A stretch of DNA of 64,000 nt from Mycolicibacterium tusciae JS617 (GTDB lineage Bacteria > Actinomycetota > Actinomycetes > Mycobacteriales > Mycobacteriaceae), in NCBI RefSeq assembly GCF_000243415.2, contig NZ_KI912270.1:5971837-6035836 (forward strand), given 5' to 3'. The position numbers and the translations under genes were made by a program. Under the pieces are notes generated by a model. The model saw only the letters and a list, made by a program, of their open reading frames with translations. It had not been told where the DNA came from and did not search any database. Of this stretch, positions 44,915 to 54,204 are shown piece after piece; position 1 is the stretch's first letter, and each line of letters starts with the position of its first letter.

Positions 44915-45993
44915 CTTCTCCCTTCCATGACTGCGACGAGATTCTGTTGCAGCGCAGCACCACTGGTGGCGTGCGCCAGCACACGCTGCGCGGAGCCGTC
45001 GAAGATGTGCCTGGCCGCGAAGCCGATGCGCTCCAGACCCGCCGAGAACATCGGGTTGGCCGCCAGCGCGCCACCGGAGGGGTTGATCTTCGTGGAGTCT
45101 CCCAGGCCGATGGCCTCGGTCAGGATGAGCTGCTGATGAGTGAACGGCGCATAGAGTTCGGCGACGTCGATCGACCCGGTGTCACCACCCGTCGCTACCG
45201 CGGCCGAGGCGGCCGTCGACGCCGATGTGGTCAGGTCGCGCGCGCCAAGCACCGGCGTCTCGATGCGGTGCTCGAAACCGGTGATCCAGGCCGGGTTTTC
45301 GCGCAACTCGCGAGCCTTGTCGCCCGCGGCGAGCACGATGGCCGATGCACCGTCGGTGATCGGCGCGATGTCGTGGCGGCGCAGCGGTTCGGCGAAGTAC
45401 GGTCGGGAGAGCAGCTCGGAGATGCTCGTAGCCGCGTCTGAGCCAGTTGGAGCCTTCTCCGAGTCGGTGCGCTCGGCAACCGCGAAGGAGTCCAGTGCGA
45501 CCTGGGCCATCTGCTCGGCGGTCCATTTGCCGGAGTCGAGCCCTAGGCGCGCCTGCAGGCCTGCGGTGGACACGGCGTCGGGCACCAGCGGCGCGACGGT
45601 GTACGGGTCGGCCTGCATCGCCAGTACGCGACGCAGCACCCCGGCACTGGACTTGCCAAAGCCGTAGACGAGCGCGGTATCCACCGAGCCGGTCAGGATC
45701 TTGATGTAGGCCTCGTAGAGCGCCCATGCGGCGTCCATCTCCACGTGGGATTCATTGATCGGCGGGACCGCACCAATCGAGTCGATCGCGGAGAGGAACG
45801 AGAATGCGCGCCCGGCAAGGTAATCCGAGGAGCCCGAGCACCAGAAGCCGATGTCGGTCTGCTTGATGCCGAGATCTTGGTAAAGCTCCGCGAAGCATGG
45901 CATCAGCATTTCGACGCCGTTGGTGGTGCCTTCGGTGCGGCGCACATGCGGAGCATGCGCGAAGCCCACGACGGCAACGTCACGAAAAGTCAC
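44908..45993 (-). CDS. ltp4: Thiolase-like lipid-transfer protein / sterol side-chain aldolase Ltp4
   Basis: The 361-aa protein corresponds to Rv3522 (Ltp4). Thiolase-fold segments are DVAVVGFAHAPHVRRTEGTT, DIGFWCSGSSDYLAGRAF, and the C-terminal INPSGGALAANPMFSAGLER. The nucleophile position reads HVEMDAAWAL, without Cys. It probably pairs with Ltp3 and a DUF35 partner to release the C24-branched side-chain piece. Confidence 0.88.
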   Translation of the reverse strand: MTFRDVAVVGFAHAPHVRRTEGTTNGVEMLMPCFAELYQDLGIKQTDIGFWCSGSSDYLAGRAFSFLSAIDSIGAVPPINESHVEMDAAWALYEAYIKILTGSVDTALVYGFGKSSAGVLRRVLAMQADPYTVAPLVPDAVSTAGLQARLGLDSGKWTAEQMAQVALDSFAVAERTDSEKAPTGSDAATSISELLSRPYFAEPLRRHDIAPITDGASAIVLAAGDKARELRENPAWITGFEHRIETPVLGARDLTTSASTAASAAVATGGDTGSIDVAELYAPFTHQQLILTEAIGLGDSTKINPSGGALAANPMFSAGLERIGFAARHIFDGSAQRVLAHATSGAALQQNLVAVMEGRSR

Positions 45994-46000
45994 TCTGTCA

Positions 46001-46027
46001 TCTCCTCTTCGCGCGAGCGCTCATCGG
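46001..46027 (-). repeat. 27-nt leader repeat, copy 2 (before ltp4)
   Basis: On the minus strand it reads CCGATGAGCGCTCGCGCGAA then GAGGAGA, just ahead of the ltp4 start. It is 26/27 identical to the copy before ltp3. Confidence 0.75.
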
Positions 46028-46038
46028 GCGCATCCCGC

Positions 46039-47031
46039 TCACTGGTGGTGCTTGTAGGTTTCGTAGTCGGCGTCGGGTTCACCCGTCGGCCGGAAGTAGT
46101 CGATGTTGTCGATGCCAAGGCCCCACTCCTCGCGGGGTTTCCACACCGCCTCGACCCGCATGCCCATCCGCACATCGGCCGCGTCGATCTCGGTGACCAG
46201 ATGCAGGAACGGGATATCCGCGCCGTCGAGCAGCACGTAGGCCGCAACGTACGGCGGCTTGATCCGCTGGCCGGCGAACGGGATGTTGATGATCGCGAAC
46301 GTCGTGACCGTGCCCTTGTCGGGAAGCTCGATGAACTCGTCGAGTTGCTGGCCCGTCGCCGGGTCGGCCTCCCGCGCAGGGAAGTACACCTTCCCGTTTT
46401 CTCCGGTCCGGGCGCCGAGCAGCTTGCCCTCCTCGAGCGCCCGCAGGAACGCGCTCTCGGGAAGAGAAGCGGTGTGCTGGATTTCGATCGTCGTCGGGAC
46501 GACGAGCATCGTCACCGGGTCCCGGTCGTCAGTCACGTCTTCGACGTCTTCGGGCTGATCGCCCAGCGTGAAGTAGGCGATGTCGGTGATCGCACCGACC
46601 GGTTCGTCGGCCCAATGCACGTGCACCCTGGCGCCCGTGCTCATCGCGTCGGACGAGCCGGCGTCGACAGCGTGGAGCAGCGCGGTGTCGGCCCCGTCGA
46701 GCCTGACCAGCGCCCACGCGAACGGGCGGTCCAGCGGTTGGCCTTCGAGCGGCTCGGGCTGCCAGCTCCAGGACACCACGGTTCCGACGCTGCTCACCGG
46801 TACGATCTCGGTTAATTCCTCGTAGGTGACCGGGTCGTACTCGGCAGGCGGCACGTGCACCCGACCGTCTGAACCGCGCACGCCGACAATGCGGCGCTCG
46901 CGCAGGGCCGTGAAGAACTGGGACAGGAGTGGTCCGACTGAACGGGTGTAGTCGAATGACAGCCTCAACGGTGCCGAAAGTGGCGGCTCATGCGGGTCGA
47001 TCTGCACCGGGCTGCTTTGGCTGGTGGTCAC
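46039..47031 (-). CDS. Tandem DUF35 (OB-fold) protein, partner of Ltp3/Ltp4 (Rv3521-like)
   Basis: The 330-aa protein (GTG 47031) consists of two DUF35 modules, about 40-160 (FFTALRERRIVGVRGSDGRV, GTVVSWSW) and 205-325 (FLRALEEGKLLGARTGENGK, GTVTTFAIIN). DUF35 proteins bind thiolase-like aldolases such as Ltp2 and complete their active site. Both modules lack the zinc-ribbon Cys; the whole protein has no Cys. It precedes ltp4 and ltp3 in one operon behind a KstR box. Confidence 0.8.
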   Translation of the reverse strand: MTTSQSSPVQIDPHEPPLSAPLRLSFDYTRSVGPLLSQFFTALRERRIVGVRGSDGRVHVPPAEYDPVTYEELTEIVPVSSVGTVVSWSWQPEPLEGQPLDRPFAWALVRLDGADTALLHAVDAGSSDAMSTGARVHVHWADEPVGAITDIAYFTLGDQPEDVEDVTDDRDPVTMLVVPTTIEIQHTASLPESAFLRALEEGKLLGARTGENGKVYFPAREADPATGQQLDEFIELPDKGTVTTFAIINIPFAGQRIKPPYVAAYVLLDGADIPFLHLVTEIDAADVRMGMRVEAVWKPREEWGLGIDNIDYFRPTGEPDADYETYKHHQ

Positions 47032-47040
47032 GGCAACGAG

Positions 47041-47054
47041 TAGAACAGGTTCTA
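47041..47054. promoter_or_regulatory. KstR box between the DUF35-ltp operon and the LLM-ADC-cyp142 operon
   Basis: TAGAACAGGTTCTA is an exact consensus match. It lies 9 bp before the DUF35 start and about 45 bp before the divergent LLM start. Confidence 0.85.
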
Positions 47055-47098
47055 AGAATGGTTTCAAGCGATCGTAGAAATGCTAGAGAGGCGAGCTA

Positions 47099-48130
47099 AT
47101 GAAGCTAGGACTGCAGCTGGGTTATTGGGGCGCGCAGCCGCCGGAGAACCACGCCGAACTGGTGGCAGCCGCCGAGGAGGCCGGGTTCGACACCGTGTTC
47201 ACGGCCGAGGCGTGGGGTTCAGACGCGTACACGCCGCTGGCCTGGTGGGGACGCGAAACCACGCGCATGCGGCTTGGCACGTCGGTCATCCAGCTGTCGG
47301 CTCGAACTCCGACGGCGTGCGCGATGGCCGCGCTGACGCTCGATCACCTGTCCGGTGGCAGGCACATCCTGGGTCTCGGCGTGTCCGGGCCCCAGGTGGT
47401 CGAGGGCTGGTACGGCGCGAAGTTCCCCAAACCCCTGGCCCGCACCCGCGAATACGTCGACATCCTGCGCCAGGTCTGGGCTCGCGAGGCTCCGGTGCAC
47501 AGCGACGGCCCCCACTACCCGCTGCCGTTGACCGGCGAGGGCACCACCGGACTCGGCAAGAACCTCAAGCCGATCACCCATCCGCTGCGCGCCGACATCC
47601 CGGTGATGCTGGGTGCCGAGGGTCCGAAGAACGTCGCGCTGGCCGCCGAGATCTGCGACGGCTGGCTGCCGATCTTCTATTCGCCCCGGATCGCGGGCAT
47701 GTACAACGAGTGGCTCGACGAGGGGTTCGCACGTCCGGGAGCACGCCGTACCAGGGAGACCTTCGAGATCTGTGCGACGGCGCAGGTGGTCGTGACCGAC
47801 GACCGTCCGGCGGTCATGGAGCTGATGAAGCCGCACCTGGCGCTCTACATGGGCGGTATGGGCGCCGAGGACACCAACTTCCACGCTGATGTCTACCGTC
47901 GGATGGGTTATGCCGAGGTGGTCGACGACGTGACCAAGCTGTTCCGGACCGACCGCAAAGACCAAGCGGCCAAGGTCATTCCCGACGAGCTGGTCGACGA
48001 CTCCGCGATCGTGGGCGACCTCGCCTACGTGCAGGAACAGATCAAGGCGTGGGAGGCGGCCGGCGTGACGATGATGGTCGTCGGGGCGCGCTCAGCCGAA
48101 CAGATCCGCGATCTCGCCGCACTCGTGTAG
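47099..48130 (+). CDS. F420-dependent LLM oxidoreductase (Rv3520c-like)
   Basis: The 343-aa protein matches Rv3520c in size and place. Features are EAGFDTVFTAEAWGSDAYTP, RMRLGTSVIQLSARTPTACA, ILGLGVSGPQVVEGWYG, and PVMLGAEGPKNVALAAEICD, typical of the mycobacterial LLM subgroup. The reaction in sterol breakdown is not established. It leads the operon with Rv3519-like and cyp142 genes. Confidence 0.85.
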   Translation: MKLGLQLGYWGAQPPENHAELVAAAEEAGFDTVFTAEAWGSDAYTPLAWWGRETTRMRLGTSVIQLSARTPTACAMAALTLDHLSGGRHILGLGVSGPQVVEGWYGAKFPKPLARTREYVDILRQVWAREAPVHSDGPHYPLPLTGEGTTGLGKNLKPITHPLRADIPVMLGAEGPKNVALAAEICDGWLPIFYSPRIAGMYNEWLDEGFARPGARRTRETFEICATAQVVVTDDRPAVMELMKPHLALYMGGMGAEDTNFHADVYRRMGYAEVVDDVTKLFRTDRKDQAAKVIPDELVDDSAIVGDLAYVQEQIKAWEAAGVTMMVVGARSAEQIRDLAALV

Positions 48131-48209
48131 GACTCGGCGCCGGGTCGCCTATCCAACTCGGGTAGACACTTCCTTGCTAGTTGTCTAGTCGGCGTTCTAG
48201 ATTGACCCG

Positions 48210-48923
48210 ATGAGCCAGCACACGATCGCCGGCACGGTTCTGACCATGCCGGTGCAGATTCGCAAGGCCGCCCAGCACATGGCGATGTTCTCCGTCGACG
48301 CCGACGCTGCGCAGCAGATGATCGACTACAGCGGCTTGCAGGTCTGCCGGTACCTCCCGGGCCGCGCGGTCGTCGTCCTGATGCTGATGCGCTACATCGA
48401 CGGCGATCTGGGGGAGTACTACGAGTACGGCACCAATGTGATGGTCAACCCGCCAGGGACGAACGCGAGCGGGCCCCGCGCCCTGGGTTCGGCGGGCGCT
48501 TTCATCCATCATCTGCCCGTCGACCAGGAGTTCACCCTGGAAGCGGGGACCAAAATCTGGGGCTTTCCGAAAATCATGGCCGACTTCACGATTCGCGACG
48601 GCCACCAATTCAGCTTCGACCTCACCATCGATGGCCAGTTCGCGCTCGGGATGGATTTCCGCCCCGGTCTGCCGGTTCCGCTGTCGGGGCGTACGCAGGG
48701 ACAGACGTCGTACTCGTACCGCGATGGCGTCACCCGCGAGATTCCCTTCGAGATGACGCCATCAGGCCTGCGCTACCGGATCGGGGGCGCCCGCGTGCGG
48801 CTCGGCGAACATCCCTACGCCAAGGAACTCGCGTCGCTAGGCTTCCCGAAACGTGCACTGGTCTCCGGATCGGTTGGCAACGTTGCGATGTCGTTTAACG
48901 ACGCGCAGGAGGTGTCACGATGA
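48210..48923 (+). CDS. Acetoacetate decarboxylase-fold protein (Rv3519-like)
   Basis: The 237-aa protein has the ADC-fold signature with KIWGFPKIMADF, where the Lys near 120 corresponds to the Schiff-base Lys of acetoacetate decarboxylase, and YEYGTNVMVNPPG. It matches Rv3519 (236 aa). The family includes enzymes that act on keto acids other than acetoacetate, so the substrate is unknown. A degenerate KstR-like half-site (48185-48198) precedes it. The cyp142 ATG overlaps its stop. Confidence 0.8.
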   Translation: MSQHTIAGTVLTMPVQIRKAAQHMAMFSVDADAAQQMIDYSGLQVCRYLPGRAVVVLMLMRYIDGDLGEYYEYGTNVMVNPPGTNASGPRALGSAGAFIHHLPVDQEFTLEAGTKIWGFPKIMADFTIRDGHQFSFDLTIDGQFALGMDFRPGLPVPLSGRTQGQTSYSYRDGVTREIPFEMTPSGLRYRIGGARVRLGEHPYAKELASLGFPKRALVSGSVGNVAMSFNDAQEVSR

Positions 48924-50125
48924 CTGCTATCGAGGCAACGACGAAGCCGGACGTGGATCTGACCGATGGGGCTTTCTACGCCGGTGACTCCCGGCCGATC
49001 TACAAGTGGATGCGCGAGAACGAACCGGTCTTCCGCGACCGCAACGGCCTTGCCGCAGCCGCGACGTACCAGGCGGTGATCGAGGCCGAGCGTAATCCGG
49101 AACTGTTCTCCAACGCCGGTGGCATCCGACCGGATCAACCGGGCGTCGAGATGATGATCGAGATGGACGACCCGCAGCATCTGCTACGGCGCAAGCTCGT
49201 CAACTCCGGTTTCACCCGTAAGCGTGTCAAAGACCTTGAGGCATCAATCGATTCGCTGTGCGACACGCTGATCGACGCGGTGTGCGAGAAGGGTGAATGC
49301 GACTTCGTCTGGGACCTCGCCGCCCCACTGCCGATGGCGGTCATCGGCGACATGCTCGGCGTACGACCCGAGGAACGCCAGATGTTCCTCAAGTGGTCCG
49401 ACGACTTGGTCAGCTCACTGAGCAGCACCGCCGCAGAAGCCGACATCCAGGTCACGATGGAGGCGTTTGCGACCTACAGCAACTACATGACGGGCATGAT
49501 CGAGGAACGCAAGACGCAGCCGACCGACGATCTGGTCAGCGTCCTCGTGCACGCGGAGGTCGAAGGGTCCAAGCTCGAGGACCACCAGATCGTCACCGAG
49601 GTCCTGCTGCTTCTGATCGGCGGCGACGAAACCACCCGCCACACCTTGTCCGGCGGGACCCGCCAGCTGCTGCGCCACCCCGAACAACATCAGCGTCTGA
49701 TCAACGACCTTGATCTGCTTCCCAACGCGATCGAAGAGATGTTGCGCTGGACCGCTCCGGTGAAGAACATGGCGCGAACCTTGACTGCCGACACGGAATT
49801 TCACGGAACGGCCCTCAAAGAGGGCGAGAAGATGATCCTGCTCTTCGAATCGGCCAACTTCGACGAGAAGGTTTTCGAAGACCCCGAGGTGTTCGATATC
49901 GACCGCCATCCGAACAACCATCTCGCGTTCGGGTTCGGCACACACTTCTGCCTGGGTAACCAGCTTGCCCGCCTTGAGCTTTCGATAATGCAGACGAAGC
50001 TGCTGCAGAGGCTGCCCGACCTGCGACTGGCCTCGGACGCGGAGCTTCCGCTGCGACCGGCCAACTTCGTCAGCGGTCTGGAGAAGATGCCGGTGGAGTT
50101 CACACCGGTCAAGCCCGTGGGTTAG
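48920..50125 (+). CDS. cyp142: Cytochrome P450 CYP142, cholesterol C26/27 hydroxylase
   Basis: The 401-aa P450 has the I-helix LIGGDETTRH, ExxR as EEMLR, and the haem loop FGFGTHFCLGNQLAR with the axial Cys at 344. Size and neighbours match CYP142 (Rv3518c). CYP142 oxidises the terminal side-chain carbon of cholesterol or cholestenone to the carboxylic acid before CoA activation. It overlaps the ADC-fold gene by 4 nt. Confidence 0.88.
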   Translation: MTAIEATTKPDVDLTDGAFYAGDSRPIYKWMRENEPVFRDRNGLAAAATYQAVIEAERNPELFSNAGGIRPDQPGVEMMIEMDDPQHLLRRKLVNSGFTRKRVKDLEASIDSLCDTLIDAVCEKGECDFVWDLAAPLPMAVIGDMLGVRPEERQMFLKWSDDLVSSLSSTAAEADIQVTMEAFATYSNYMTGMIEERKTQPTDDLVSVLVHAEVEGSKLEDHQIVTEVLLLLIGGDETTRHTLSGGTRQLLRHPEQHQRLINDLDLLPNAIEEMLRWTAPVKNMARTLTADTEFHGTALKEGEKMILLFESANFDEKVFEDPEVFDIDRHPNNHLAFGFGTHFCLGNQLARLELSIMQTKLLQRLPDLRLASDAELPLRPANFVSGLEKMPVEFTPVKPVG

Positions 50126-50181
50126 TGATGTCGGTGCGGTTACGATCGCTCACGCTCTTTGCCACGCTGGTTGTGAGTCAT

Positions 50182-51650
50182 GTTGACGACCAGAGTGGGG
50201 AGTTGGGTTGTGTCGATCAGTCCGGGGTTCACGGCTGCGGAGATTCATGATTTCGTCGTTGAGTATCACTTGCAGCCTTATGGCCAGAAGGAGGCCTGGC
50301 GTGCTGCTCAGGGGGTTTCTGTCCGCCAGTTGAGGCGCTGGGAAGCCACGGTGTTCGCCGGTGATCTCGACCGGGGCCTGATTCCGCGAGAGGGTAGTGG
50401 TATGACAGGTCCCCCTGGGGAGACGAGCGGCGTTCGTTCAGGCGAAGACGGCAAAGCAGGAACGCGAGGCGGCCGAACTGGCTGGGTTGCGGGCGCGGGT
50501 CCGCGAGCTCGAGGCGACCAACGAGGCGTTGGGAAAAGCTATCGGGCTCTTGCACGAATTGAACGTGCCAGGGCCCGACTCCACCCCGACGATCCGCAAT
50601 CTCGACGATTCCTCGACGCCGAGAACGGACTCGTCGCCGAGCTGACCGCGGCGACCGGTTCGCAACGGCAAGCGCTGGCGATGATCGATCTGTCGCGCTC
50701 GAGCTGGCACTACCGATCGCACCCGCGCCCGCGCGTGGCCGACCCGGTGCCGCACAAGGATCGGGCCTACCCCTCGCGTATCGGCGTCTCCGACCGTGCG
50801 GCGATCGCCGAACATATCCTCGCCGGCTGGCTGACGGGGATGTCGGTGGATCAGTCCTTCGCCGAGATGTGGGATGCCGGTGTGGTGTTGGCGTCGCGGC
50901 GGTCGTGGTGGCGCATCGCGGCCGCGATCGAGGATCAAAGTGCGCGGCCGGTCGCGCCGACCCGTTCGAATAACAAGGCGCCACGGTCGGCGCCGGTGCT
51001 CAAAGCGACCGGACCGCAACAGATCTGGAGTTGGGATATCACCGACTTGCGGAGCCCGTGGCGTGGTGTGGCGTTCAAGGCGTACTCGATCATCGACATC
51101 TACTCCCGCAAGATCGTGGGCTGGCGGGTCGAGGAACGCGAGTGCGACGACATGGCCGTGGAGATGTTCGAGACCGCGTTCACCGAACACGGACCACCCT
51201 TGGTGGTGCACGCCGATTCCGGGCCGGCGATGCGCTCCACCGTGCTCAAGGACCTCCTCGCCGATCTCGGAATCGGCCGGACCCACAACCGGCCCCACGT
51301 CAGCAACGACAACCCGTACTCCGAATCGGAGTTCCGCACGATGAAGTACCGACCGAACTACCCGGGCGTCTTCGACGATCTCGACGCCGCCCGCGCCTGG
51401 GTGAGCGCCTACGTGCCTTGGTACAACCAGCACCACCGCCACAGCGGCATCGCGCTGTTCACTCCGGACGAGGTTCACAGCGGAACGTGGACGCGGCAAT
51501 GGGATCGCCGCGACCACGCCCTACAGGCCTACTACGACGCCCACCCCGAACGCTTCCGCAACCGTCCACACACCAACAGTCCCAGCCCCGTCGTCGGCAT
51601 CAACCTCCCCGCCGAAACCGACCCCAACCGACTCCACGCAGCTTGACAAC
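50182..51650 (+). mobile_element. IS3-type insertion sequence
   Basis: A transposase region is bounded by imperfect inverted ends: left GTTGACGACCAGAGTGGGGA (50182-50201), right on the opposite strand GTTGTCAAGCTGCGTGGAGT (from 51650 back). No target duplication was found. It sits between cyp142 and echA19, where M. tuberculosis has Rv3517. Confidence 0.7.
50210..51646 (+). pseudogene. IS3-family transposase (OrfA/OrfB), OrfA frame disrupted
   Basis: The N-terminus (PGFTAAEIHDFVVEYHLQ, VSVRQLRRWEATVF) is an OrfA helix-turn-helix. After the C-rich run near 50415 the coiled-coil part of OrfA (AAFVQAKTAKQEREAAEL, LEATNEALGKAIGLLHEL) continues in the +1 frame to a TGA at 50643. The catalytic OrfB part is in the original frame: DDE residues in WSWDITDL, HADSGPAM and NPYSESEFRTMKY. 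OrfB is -1 relative to the OrfA tail, as expected for IS3 frameshifting, so a single indel in OrfA explains the continuous 478-codon frame. GTG 50210 is the likely start. Confidence 0.75.
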
Positions 51651-51682
51651 GCCCGTCAGCGACTGTATGCGCACCGAAACCA

Positions 51683-52483
51683 CTACTTCATCTTGAAGTT
51701 GGGCGCGCGCTTCTCCTTGAAGGCCAGCGGGCCCTCCTTGGCGTCATCGGACAGGAACACCGGGATCCCGTTGGCGGTGTCGGGCTTGAACGCGTCGAGT
51801 TCGTGCATGCCCTCGGCCTCACGAATGGTCTTGAGGATCGCCTGCACGGCCAGCGGGCCGTTGTTGTTGATGACGTCGGCGATCTCGAGTGCCTTCTCCA
51901 GTGCGGTGCCGTCGGGGACGACGTAGCCGATCAGGCCGTACGACAGCGCCTCGGCCGCGGTGATGTGACGTCCGGTCAGCAGCAGGTCGCACGCGATGGT
52001 GTACGGGATCTGGCGCGGCAGCCGCACAGCCGAGCCGCCCATCGGATACAGGCTCCACTTCGCCTCGGAGATGCCGAACTTGGCACTCTCACCCGCGACG
52101 CGGATGTCGGTGCCCTGCAGGATTTCAGTGCCTCCCGCGATGGCCGGGCCCTCGACGGCGGCGATCAGCGGCTTGGTGAGCCTGCGGCCCTTGAGCAGAC
52201 CCTCGATCTTGGTCGGGTCGAACGCGCCGCTCTTGAACGAGTCCCCTGGGGGCGCCTTGGTGGCGGTCTTGAGGTCCATGCCCGCGCAGAAGTAGCCGCC
52301 GGCGCCGGTCAGGATGCAGGTGCGGATCTCGGGATCCTCGTCGACGCGATTCCAGGCGTCGACCATTATCGAGAGCATCTCGGTGGAAAGCGCATTCCGC
52401 GCTTCGGGCCGGTTCAGCGTCAGGATCAAGGTGTGTCCGCGCTGCTCAATAAGGGCGTCGGGGCCTTTCTGAGGGTCGCTCAC
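51683..52483 (-). CDS. echA19: Enoyl-CoA hydratase of cholesterol side-chain degradation
   Basis: The 266-aa crotonase-fold protein has oxyanion-hole segments [12 protein letters not shown] and [12 protein letters not shown], and the catalytic region [15 protein letters not shown]. EchA19 (Rv3516) hydrates steroid enoyl-CoA esters in M. tuberculosis. GTG 52483 starts it. It diverges from fadD19 with a KstR box between. Confidence 0.88.
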   Translation of the reverse strand: MSDPQKGPDALIEQRGHTLILTLNRPEARNALSTEMLSIMVDAWNRVDEDPEIRTCILTGAGGYFCAGMDLKTATKAPPGDSFKSGAFDPTKIEGLLKGRRLTKPLIAAVEGPAIAGGTEILQGTDIRVAGESAKFGISEAKWSLYPMGGSAVRLPRQIPYTIACDLLLTGRHITAAEALSYGLIGYVVPDGTALEKALEIADVINNNGPLAVQAILKTIREAEGMHELDAFKPDTANGIPVFLSDDAKEGPLAFKEKRAPNFKMK

Positions 52484-52527
52484 GGGGGTCCGCCTTCCAG
52501 CGTCGATGCCACAGACTTGTCTGGAAA

Positions 52528-52541
52528 TGTAACACGTTCTA
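52528..52541. promoter_or_regulatory. KstR box between echA19 and fadD19
   Basis: TGTAACACGTTCTA fits TnnAACnnGTTnTA. It ends 10 bp before the fadD19 GTG, leaving no room for a ribosome site, so fadD19 mRNA may be leaderless. Confidence 0.82.
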
Positions 52542-52551
52542 GTTTAGTGCT

Positions 52552-54204
52552 GTGGCCCTGAACATTGCCGACCTTGCCGAGCACGCCATCGACGCCGTGC
52601 CTGACCGTGTCGCCCTCATATCCGGCGACGAACAGCTCACCTACGCCCAGTTGGAGGAGAAGGCCAACCGCCTGGCCCACTACCTGCGCGACCGGGGGGT
52701 GAAGAAGGACGACAAGGTTGGCCTGTACTGCCGGAACCGCATCGAGATCGTGATAGCGATGCTGGGCATCGTGAAGGCCGGCGCCATTCTGGTGAACGTC
52801 AACTTCCGCTACGTCGAGGGCGAGCTGAAGTATCTGTTCGACAACTCGGACATGGTCGCGCTGGTGCACGAGCGCCGGTACGCCGACCGGGTGGCCAACG
52901 TGCTGCCCGAGACGCCGAACGTCACCACCATCCTGTCGGTCGAGGACGGCAGCGACGACGACTACCAGCGCTACGGCGGCGTCGAGTTCTACTCGGCACT
53001 GGAGCAGGGCTCGCCCGACCGCGATTTCGGCGAGCGCAGCCCCGACGACATCTACCTGCTCTACACCGGCGGCACCACGGGGTTCCCGAAGGGCGTGATG
53101 TGGCGCCACGAGGACATCTACCGGGTCCTGTTCGGCGGCACCGATTTTGTGACCGGCGAGTTCGTTTCCGGCGAGTACGACCTCGCCAAGGCCGCCGCGG
53201 AGAATCCGCCGATGATCCGCTACCCGATCCCGCCGATGATCCACGGCGCCACCCAGTCGGCGACCTGGATGTCGATCTTCTCGGGCCAAACCACCGTGCT
53301 GGCACCGGAGTTCGACGCCGACGAGGTGTGGCAGACCATCGAGAAGTACAAGGTCAACCTGCTGTTCTTCACCGGCGATGCGATGGCGCGGCCCCTGCTG
53401 GACGCCTTGACCAGCCTGCATGACAGCGGCCAGGAGCCCGACCTGTCCAGCCTGTTCCTGCTGGCCAGCACCGCCGCATTGTTCTCGACGAGCATCAAGG
53501 AGAAGTTCCTTGAACTGTTGCCCAACCGGGTGATCACCGACTCGATCGGTTCTTCGGAAACCGGCTTCGGCGGCACCAGCATCGTTGCCAAGGGCCAGTC
53601 GCACACCGGCGGCCCGCGGGTGACGATCGACCACCGCACCGTCGTCCTCGACGATGACGGCAACGAGGTCAAGCCGGGCTCGGGAGTGCGCGGGATGATC
53701 GCGAAGAAGGGCAACATCCCGGTCGGCTACTACAAGGACGAGAAGAAGACGGCCGAGACGTTCAAGACGTTCAACGGTGTGCGCTATGCGATTCCGGGCG
53801 ACTACGCCGAGGTCGACGAGGACGGCTCCGTGACGATGCTGGGCCGCGGCTCGCAATCGATCAACAGCGGCGGCGAGAAGATCTACCCCGAAGAGGTGGA
53901 GGCCGCACTCAAGGGTCACCCGGACGTGTTCGACGCGTTGGTGGTGGGTGTTCCGGACGAGCGATTCGGCAACTGCGTCGCCGCCGTCGTGCACCGTAGG
54001 CCGGGCACCAGCCCGTCATTGGCCGAACTCGACACGTTCGTGCGCCAGGAGATCGCGGGATACAAAGTGCCGCGCAAGGTTTGGTGGGTCGACGAGATCC
54101 ACCGGACACCGGCAGGCAAACCCGACTACCGGTGGGCGAAAGACACCACCGAGGAGCGGCCCGCCGACGACGCGCACGCCAACCATGTGGGGTCCGTCAG
54201 TTGA
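52552..54204 (+). CDS. fadD19: Steroid-CoA ligase of sterol side-chain degradation
   Basis: The 550-aa acyl-adenylate-forming enzyme has the P-loop YTGGTTGFPKGVMW (about 172), IGSSETGFGGTS, the hinge and GRGSQSINSGGEKIYPEEVE, and the C-terminal catalytic Lys in TPAGKPDYRW. It closely follows the M. tuberculosis FadD19 pattern (548 aa). FadD19 activates the C26 carboxylate of sterol side chains to CoA thioesters and is essential for C24-branched sterols in Rhodococcus. Confidence 0.93.
   Translation: MALNIADLAEHAIDAVPDRVALISGDEQLTYAQLEEKANRLAHYLRDRGVKKDDKVGLYCRNRIEIVIAMLGIVKAGAILVNVNFRYVEGELKYLFDNSDMVALVHERRYADRVANVLPETPNVTTILSVEDGSDDDYQRYGGVEFYSALEQGSPDRDFGERSPDDIYLLYTGGTTGFPKGVMWRHEDIYRVLFGGTDFVTGEFVSGEYDLAKAAAENPPMIRYPIPPMIHGATQSATWMSIFSGQTTVLAPEFDADEVWQTIEKYKVNLLFFTGDAMARPLLDALTSLHDSGQEPDLSSLFLLASTAALFSTSIKEKFLELLPNRVITDSIGSSETGFGGTSIVAKGQSHTGGPRVTIDHRTVVLDDDGNEVKPGSGVRGMIAKKGNIPVGYYKDEKKTAETFKTFNGVRYAIPGDYAEVDEDGSVTMLGRGSQSINSGGEKIYPEEVEAALKGHPDVFDALVVGVPDERFGNCVAAVVHRRPGTSPSLAELDTFVRQEIAGYKVPRKVWWVDEIHRTPAGKPDYRWAKDTTEERPADDAHANHVGSVS

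Noticed and set aside
46039..47067. Upstream start (47067) for the DUF35 gene
   Set aside because: It would place the consensus KstR box inside the coding region; GTG 47031 is more likely.
48185..48198. KstR-like site TAGTCGGCGTTCTA before the ADC-fold gene
   Set aside because: One half (AAC) is missing, so it is too degenerate to list, and the operon already has a good box upstream.
52480..53994. 504-codon minus-strand open frame opposite fadD19
   Set aside because: FadD19 on the plus strand has full family motifs; the antisense frame shows none.
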